From NCBI GenBank assembly GCA_034096865.1, contig JAWQFJ010026687.1, positions 1 to 12,372 of the forward strand: a stretch of DNA of 12,372 nucleotides, written 5' to 3'. The position numbers and the translations under genes were made by a program. The DNA comes from Theodoxus fluviatilis (taxonomy: Eukaryota; Mollusca; Gastropoda; Cycloneritida; Neritidae). The notes under the pieces were generated by a model. The model was not told where the DNA came from. It ran no database searches and was given only the letters and a program-made list of their open reading frames with translations. Below are positions 6,970 to 12,372 of the stretch, piece after piece (positions within the stretch are counted from its first letter, which is position 1; the number at the start of each line of letters is the position of its first letter).

Positions 6970-7417
6970 TATCCAAGACTTCGCCCACACAGGGTACATG
7001 GATATAACTTCACCACCGTCCCACAGAGAGACATATCCAAGACTTCGCCCACACAGGGTACAGGGATCTAACTTCACAACCGTCTCACACAGAGAAATAT
7101 CCAAGACTTCGCCCACGCAGGGTACAGGGATATAACTTCACAACCCTCTCACCCAGAGACATATCCAAGACTTCGCCCACCTAGGGTACAGGGATATAAC
7201 TTCACAACCGTCTCACACAGAGACATATCCAAGACTTCGCCCACGCAGGGTACAGGGATATAACTTCACAACCGTCTCACACAGAGAAATATCCAAGACT
7301 TCGCCCACGCAGGGTACCGGGATATAACTTCACAACCGTCTCACACAGAGAAATATCCAAGACTTCGCCCACACAGGGTACAGGGATATAACTTCACAAC
7401 CGTCTCACAAAGAAATT
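6970..7417. repeat. 64-bp tandem repeat, seven copies (5' LTR)
   Basis: TATCCAAGACTTCGCCCA recurs at 6970, 7034, 7098, 7162, 7226, 7290 and 7354. By eye the array matches the 3' LTR copy unit for unit, including private variants such as CCTAGGG in the fourth unit and GTACCGGG in the sixth. Confidence 0.92.
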
Positions 7418-8015
7418 TGTACTCACTGGGAAAAACCTCCTTCCTCGACACAACAACGTAGCTCCTAGCCCCCCGGCTCTCTCACTCTGCACGACAGCAG
7501 GTAATTGCTATCCTGGTCGAGACTCTCGGCACGAGCCGTCCCCACTGTGGGACACACAGCGTCCCCTGACTCTCAACCGTAGAAAGCTCATGTTTTCCAG
7601 CACCCAGCACCATAGCTCCTCACCCTCTCTCTCTCTACCTCCCTGTGTCCTCTGATTTTTCACTCCTCACCCCCTTCTCACATCTCCCGTGATCCTCTCG
7701 CCCGCCACTTGCACGGACCAATCCGTCTCAGTTCATGGCAACGTCACATGTCCGTGCTCGTTGTGAGTACTATTCAGCTTGACCCATGCTACTCACGATG
7801 TTATTTTTTCTAGCGCGGCCAAAACCGTTTCCAATATTAAGCCTGCCTTGTCGCCAGGATGTTAAAGGCCCTTATTCACCGCATCCTCAAAATTCGCCGT
7901 GTGACACGTAGTAGTCATGGATGATATTTTTCGCATCGATCATTTAACAGTGAATCACATCACTGAAGCTGACAGTGTGTCGCCTTTTTGCTTTACGCGG
8001 GATTTCCTCACGCCT

Positions 8016-8439
8016 GTTCTTAATTGATGAATAAATCTTGGCTAATATTCACCAAGTCTTGGCAAATTACTGAATGGCAAATATTCTGCAAAACCAAACC
8101 AAGCCAAGATCTCCCAAAGGACCTTTGCAATATGGCATCGATCGGCACCATGCCCATACTATTTGTGTGCAAAGGCTGTAAATGTAAACAGAGCGACATA
8201 TTTTTTCCGCCATTGTGCTCTGAGAGGATCTCACGAATATCTTGTGCCAATAGCTATTGGCAATACCTGTCGAGTCAATGTCCGAAGTCTTGGCCCATAT
8301 TTCCCAAGTCTTGGCGAGGACCAATTAAGAACCAGAACATTTGACCAAATATTCAGCGAATATATCCCAAGACTCGGCAAATTTTGACCTAATATTTGGC
8401 CAATATTTGCCAATACTTGACAAACATCAGGTTAAGAAC
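8016..8439. mobile_element. Possible MITE-like element with imperfect terminal inverted repeats
   Basis: GTTCTTAATTGATGA (8016-8030) is an imperfect inverted match to ACATCAGGTTAAGAAC (8424-8439). Similarity continues inwards on both sides through TTGGC/AATATT/CCAA blocks. The ~425-bp interval is AT-rich and repeats the near-palindrome CCAAGTCTTGGC at 8052, 8283, 8304 and 8366 (the last as CCAAGACTCGGC). There is no transposase and I see no clear target-site duplication. The short open frames here overlap on both strands and look like products of the palindromic sequence. It could instead be a degenerate interspersed or satellite-derived repeat. Confidence 0.4.
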
Positions 8440-9205
8440 TGGCTTTACTTTTCATTGGCCAGGACATGACGTTAAGGTACTATGCAAATCAAACGGGAAA
8501 TGGCTTCCGGCGTTTGACTTAAATAAGTAGGTTAGACGTAAATCCCTTTCATGCACACCACTGGACCTGTGTGCTGAGGAAGTGCTTTGCTGAGGCTGCT
8601 TCGGAGTAAAGACAGGACTTAAATCTAGCCATTCTATGCACAGGGTCCCCTACTTCTGCCGCCTTGCCTTGGCTGGCTCGCGAGAAATTATTTGTCAGCT
8701 AGTAGGCCAAACAACGCGCCCCTGCTGAATTAATTAAGTGTGCATGAATGAACACGACAGATCAGAGCTAGACGGCGCCAGAACGGAATCTGAAGGTCTT
8801 GGGAAGCATTGTCCGGGGCAACCTATATTTACGGAGATTGATCTCACTGAAGAGAAAAAACCCTCTATAAGGTAATCAGATTTTCCATCTGCCGGATTAG
8901 ATATTTCAAGAATGCTTTCCTGGCTTTGCCATTTCAATAACCAATATTCCCTGGGTCCTCGATTTATTCTAAGACATTATGGCAACAGTCGTTCAGCCAC
9001 TAATGTCGACAGGACGACCGACCCGGAGAAGGATGGACGCATACTAAAGGCTTGATTGCGCCCAGTGTGTCTGAAGGTCGATACGTCGGTCCAGTGCAAG
9101 AATGGGGAAACTCCATAATATCCTTGGCATGGGGATTTTTCCATCAAAGCACTGCGGCAGGCCATGGTGTCATTGATGCTAATATTAGTTTGATCTCAGT
9201 CTGTT
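8440..9205. other. Right flank, nothing recognised
   Basis: About 770 bp of mixed composition with no open frame above ~67 codons, no RNA gene and no repeat that I could identify. Confidence 0.5.
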
Positions 9206-9210
9206 CATTT

Positions 9211-9645
<435 letters not shown>

Positions 9646-10095
9646 ATGATTAGGGCCTCGCAACAGCAGCACAGGCAACCTCGACCGATCCTCGTTTTTC
9701 TCGCATTGTGGTCAGACAAACTGGTACTCCTTCAACGTGGCAGGGAACCTCTCAGATCCAGGGGAGTGAAGATATCTGGGGACCTGACGACAAGACAGAC
9801 AGCACTGCTGCGCAATCTCCGTAGTGAGGGAAGAGTGGGCTATTTCAGAAATAACCAGCTCTTCTACCGAGACGCTGCTACATATTCCTCAAGTCGTGCT
9901 CCACGTCACGTGAATACAGACAGCACACAGCGTATTCAAGACGCAGGCCCCGCAACAATAACAACAATAACAACAACAGTTATTTCTACTATTGTCATTG
10001 TCTCTACTTCCGCTGCTACTCTCACCATTGCTGACGTTGACGCTGCTTCTACAGGCCCCGCCCAGGAAGACGAACTGTTGACGCTAGCTTTATAG
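9646..10095 (+). pseudogene. L1-like ORF1 C-terminal fragment (tentative)
   Basis: A 149-codon open frame starting right after the CT repeat. Residues ~12-75 (RPILVFLALWSDKLVLLQRG, GVKISGDLTTRQTALLRNLR, GYFRNNQLFYRD) follow the pattern at the end of many L1-type non-LTR retrotransposon ORF1 proteins: RP-I-V-F, a helix, then an I..DLT..R..LL..R block and a short strand ending in a basic or acidic residue. That C-terminal region binds nucleic acid. The rest (Thr/Ile/Val/Ala-rich) reads through ACA/ACT-rich sequence and is probably not conserved protein. No ORF2 follows, so this would be a truncated remnant. The family call is from pattern memory only. The 3' half lies in arm 1 of the inverted repeat. 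Confidence 0.4.
9884..10053 (+). repeat. Inverted repeat, arm 1
   Basis: The reverse complement of this stretch matches 11615-11826. The best block is 10004-10053, where about 39 consecutive bases match the opposite arm before a one-base insertion. A second block around 9895-9940 (TACGCTGTGTGCTGTCTGTA on the other strand) and an (AAC)n-rich middle part also align, with gaps. Overall divergence is substantial, so the duplication is old or the arms are two related repeats. Confidence 0.8.
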
Positions 10096-10609
10096 GGAGG
10101 GTTGGATGTACGTCATGGCTCGATGACTAGCTTCGGACTCGTTTACGCACCCACTACCCCACACCAACTACTAGGCTTTTGACTATGCGCGCTACTGGCT
10201 TATCACATGCCTCCACGTAATACCCTTAAAGATTGTCTTTCCTACATTTTCTCCATATTATGCTAAAAAACGGATTTGTAAATTGTTACAGAAACGGACG
10301 ACTATCCATACTTTTGGAATCCACTAGTAAACTACTATTATTATGACTGGTGTGAATGTATGACTATGAATTACGTTGTAGGATGATTGATGTTTGATGA
10401 TTAATGACTATTTGATAAGATGGAGGTACGTAGATAATGGACACGCTAGTAATGAGCGTTATTGAGAAATAGTGACTGGTAGATAGTGCATAAGGATGCA
10501 AGATTGATGTAGGAGCCCATAGCAAGTGAGGGTTGAGTGGGGGATTAGTAGGAGGTGGAGGACTGTGAGAGTTCATTTATCTCTTAGGATGTTTTGAAGT
10601 TGTCATACT
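10096..10609. other. Unassigned AT-rich spacer between inverted arms
   Basis: About 500 bp, AT-rich and with many GATTGATG/TGATTAATGA-like stretches. No open frame above ~70 codons, no RNA gene and no recognisable transposon end was found. Confidence 0.5.
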
Positions 10610-11375
10610 GCTCACTTCTTACTATTACTTTATTAGTACTACTACTCCGTTATTTATTTCTTCCCGTTCCATTATTGCCTCCTTATTCTTCTTCTCCGTC
10701 TTCATTCTTCTTATTGTATTTCCCATCTTAGGATTTTGACCTACATCTCTTTTGCATTCTTTTGTCTCTTCCTTTTCCTATTCTTATTAGGGGGGGTCTT
10801 TTCTTCTTCTTCTTCAGTTTCTTCTTCCTTTTTCTATTCCTTTTATGCTTCGTGCTTCGATTCTCTTTTCTTCCTTCTTTCATTTTCTTCTCTTTGCTCT
10901 CTACCTCCCCCTCCTCTCGTTCCCCTTCTTTGTCCTTTGGTTCTTTGCTTTTTATTTTCCCCTCCCTCTCCCTCATTCTAATTCCTCTCCTGTCCCTCTC
11001 TTATTTTCCCATACGCCTCCTCCTCCTCCTCCTCCTCCTCCTCTCCTCCCTCTCTCCTCCTCTCCTCTCCTCCTCCCTCTCTTCCTCCTCCTCCTCCTCC
11101 TCCAGCCTCTCTCCTTCCTCCTCCTCCTCTGCCTTCGTCCTCGTCCTTCCTCCTCTTCCTACTTTCCTCCCTCCTCTGCCTGACTTTCCATCCTCTCTCT
11201 CCTCAACTCCTCCGCCGTCTTCCCCTTCCTCCTCCTCGCCCCCACTCCTCCTCCTTGCCTAACCTTTCTCCTCGTCTTTCTCCTCCTCTCCTGCCTCCCC
11301 TTCTCATCCTCGTTTCTCTCACTCTTCCTCCTACCTCTTCCTCCTCCTCCTCCTTTTCTCTTCCTCATTCAGTTA
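10610..11375. repeat. Long pyrimidine-rich tract with (CTT)n and (CCT)n
   Basis: About 770 bp in which the plus strand is overwhelmingly C and T: TTCTTC-type in the first half, then pure (CCT)n runs near 11016-11042 and 11084-11103. Such polypurine/polypyrimidine DNA can form triplex (H-DNA) and is prone to polymerase slippage. The long Ser/Leu/Pro and Arg/Glu/Lys open frames on the two strands are repeat artefacts. Confidence 0.9.
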
Positions 11376-11614
11376 CTATGAGTTTCGTCTCATCACTCAT
11401 CATCATCATCCCTCATCGTCCTCATCGTCAATCATCACCAATCATCATCATGTCGTTGTTGTTGTCTCAGTTTTTCCTACACGTATCCGGTCGTTCTTTC
11501 TTGTAACATTAGCGGTTTTTATTGATTATGCGAGGTGTTATTGTTTCGTTGAGGTGAAGTGAGGTGATGGCGTAGCAGTAGTTGTCGTGTGGTAGTGGTG
11601 GACAGATCATAGCA
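11376..11614. other. Short unassigned stretch with CAT/ATC repeats
   Basis: An interrupted (ATC)n stretch near 11395-11450 is followed by unique-looking sequence and GAGGTGAAGTGAGGTGATG repeats near 11550-11570. Nothing coding was recognised. Confidence 0.5.
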
Positions 11615-11826
11615 GTAGAAGCAGCGTCAACGTCAGCAATGGTGAGAGTAGCAGGCGGAAGTCTAGTATCAATGAGCGGCAATTTTGGCTTATGTGGGAT
11701 AGAAATAACTCGGTTTTTGTTATTGTTCTGTTTATTGTGTTTTGCGGCGGGCGTGCGGTCTTAGATACGCTGTGTGCTGTCTGTAATTCACGTGTGACGT
11801 ACGTGACGAGCACGACGCTTTAGGAA
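11615..11826 (-). repeat. Inverted repeat, arm 2
   Basis: Reverse-complement partner of 9884-10053. The block 11615-11664 carries the ~39-base near-perfect match; the GAAATAACTCGG/TTATTGTT part and the TACGCTGTGTGCTGTCTGTA block (about 11765-11786) continue the alignment in the same order, with small insertions. Arm 2 is ~40 bp longer than arm 1. No open frame corresponding to the arm 1 protein is preserved here. Confidence 0.8.
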
Positions 11827-12075
11827 GTGTACCTACGTGGGTGGAGGTTTGATGTTTGCGTTTCTAGGTCTACGTTTTAAGGGTGTTTGGTTATGCTAGT
11901 TTGTCTGTGCTGTGGTGGGTTGTGTGCGTGTGTTTGGAGCCTAATGCGGAATGTCGATAGGCTGAATAACGGGGTCAGGTCGGGGTTAGTTCTGGTTTGG
12001 CTGGCTTGGGTGTTAACCGAGTGCCCTCGAATCAGTCTTGAGTTTCGAGACAGAGTAGACGTATGGAATAGTTAG
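11827..12075. other. Unassigned G/T-rich stretch
   Basis: About 250 bp, G/T-rich on the plus strand, beyond the clear end of arm 2. If the inverted duplication once extended further, this should correspond to 9640-9880, but I can see only scattered matches. No gene was recognised. Confidence 0.45.
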
Positions 12076-12372
12076 GTGAGGGTCACGCGGGAATATGGAG
12101 AGATATGACAGATGCAGTACCAGAGCAGACGACAGACGACTACAGACAACAACATAGGAGGAGAGAAGGGGGAACAGAGAGGAAAACAAGGGAAACTCGG
12201 AGAGTAAAGAAATAACAAGAGAGAGAGAAGAAGAGAAAGGTGAGCGCACGGAGAGAGGTAGTTTGAATATGTCGGTTGTGTTCGAAGATGTGAGAGCACA
12301 AGAGAGTAGAGTGAAGCACATGGAGACAGAGCGAGACACACCACACCTCGAGACATACCAACACAGACCACT
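12076..12372. repeat. Purine-rich GA / CA low-complexity tract
   Basis: The plus strand is rich in GA and GAA (about 12150-12260), then in ACA/GACA-type sequence to the window edge. It is the compositional mirror image of the GT/CT block left of arm 1. It runs off the right edge, and reading frames on the minus strand across it are Ser/Leu-rich artefacts. Confidence 0.75.

Larger units (their letters stand above)
1348..7906 (-). mobile_element. Non-autonomous Ty3/gypsy-type LTR retrotransposon carrying a GM130 segment
   Basis: A 6.56-kb element on the minus strand. In order it has a 5' LTR (7906-6177), tRNA-Pro primer-binding site, leader, intact gag, a -1-frame ORF joining a captured GOLGA2/GM130 coiled coil to a partial RNase H, a polypurine tract, and a truncated 3' LTR (2797-1348). 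The complete LTR starts TGTCAC and ends GTGACA, the usual short terminal inverted repeat. The shared ~1,350 bp of the LTRs differ by only four substitutions by eye, plus one extra 101-bp unit, so insertion was recent. Protease, reverse transcriptase, integrase and the N-terminal part of RNase H are absent, so it would depend on an autonomous relative for reverse transcription and integration. No target-site duplication can be scored because the left LTR end is missing; host sequence starts CGTAG at 7907. The SCAN-like Gag, and RNase H lying last before the polypurine tract, suggest a Gmr1-like parent, whose integrase precedes RT. That lineage call is inference. Confidence 0.9.
6177..7906 (-). 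repeat. 5' LTR (complete)
   Basis: A 1,730-bp LTR bounded by TGTCAC/GTGACA. In sense order (from 7906 down) it holds ~490 bp of unique sequence, a 7 x 64-bp array (7417-6970), ~190 bp, a 2 x 101-bp array (6782-6581) and ~400 bp of A/T-rich sequence (C/A-rich on the plus strand) that is missing from the 3' LTR. The only sense AATAAA seen is at 6280-6275, about 100 bp from the LTR end and so plausibly just upstream of the R/U5 boundary. The promoter must lie in this LTR, but no classical TATAAA is evident; every 64-bp unit carries GTTATATCCC on the sense strand. Confidence 0.92.

Noticed and set aside
8020..8413. Overlapping 60-106-codon frames on both strands
   Set aside because: They arise from the near-palindromic CCAAGTCTTGGC-rich repeat; no frame has recognisable motifs.
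10728..11368. Lys/Glu/Arg-rich and Ser/Pro/Leu-rich open frames
   Set aside because: They are translations of the polypurine/polypyrimidine tract on either strand.

Overview
The window looks like non-coding, repeat-rich DNA from an animal nuclear genome. A marine invertebrate, perhaps a mollusc, is my best guess, from the mix of a Ty3/gypsy-type element, long (TGTC)n/(CT)n microsatellites and a golgin sequence that is clearly GM130-like but divergent from human. The species cannot be fixed from the sequence. There are no operons, bacterial promoters or other prokaryotic gene organisation.

The centre (1348-7906, minus strand) is a recently inserted LTR retrotransposon of an unusual kind. Read on the minus strand it has: a complete 1,730-bp 5' LTR (7906-6177); an 18-nt primer-binding site matching the tRNA-Pro 3' end (6173-6156); a short leader; an intact gag gene (5998-4469) with a SCAN-like/retrotransposon Gag capsid region and a CCHC zinc knuckle; and then, in the -1 frame, a 597-codon ORF (4673-2880). 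About 465 residues of that ORF are the central coiled coil of the Golgi tether GM130 (golgin A2, GOLGA2), fused without introns to the last ~80 residues of a Ty3/gypsy RNase H. After it come a short hairpin, a G17 polypurine tract and a 3' LTR (2797-1348) lacking its distal ~380 bp. Protease, reverse transcriptase, integrase and the first part of RNase H are absent. A cellular gene segment appears to have replaced most of pol, giving a gag-golgin-RNase H element organised like an acutely transforming retrovirus or the maize Bs1 element. It could move only with enzymes supplied by an intact relative. The LTRs differ at only about four positions plus one 101-bp repeat unit, so the insertion is young.

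Left flank (1-1347): a short 17-bp tandem repeat at the window edge, about 900 bp with nothing recognised, and a weak, once-interrupted reading frame beside the broken LTR end. Right flank (7907-12372): a ~425-bp AT-rich element with imperfect terminal inverted repeats (MITE-like); a GT/CT/TGTC microsatellite block; a reading frame resembling the C-terminal end of an L1-like ORF1 protein; and a long pyrimidine-rich tract. Two arms of a diverged inverted repeat (9884-10053 and 11615-11826) face each other across ~1.56 kb, and the composition is mirrored to the window end (CT/GT-rich left of arm 1, GA/CA-rich right of arm 2). No ordinary host gene with exons, tRNA, rRNA or CRISPR array was recognised.
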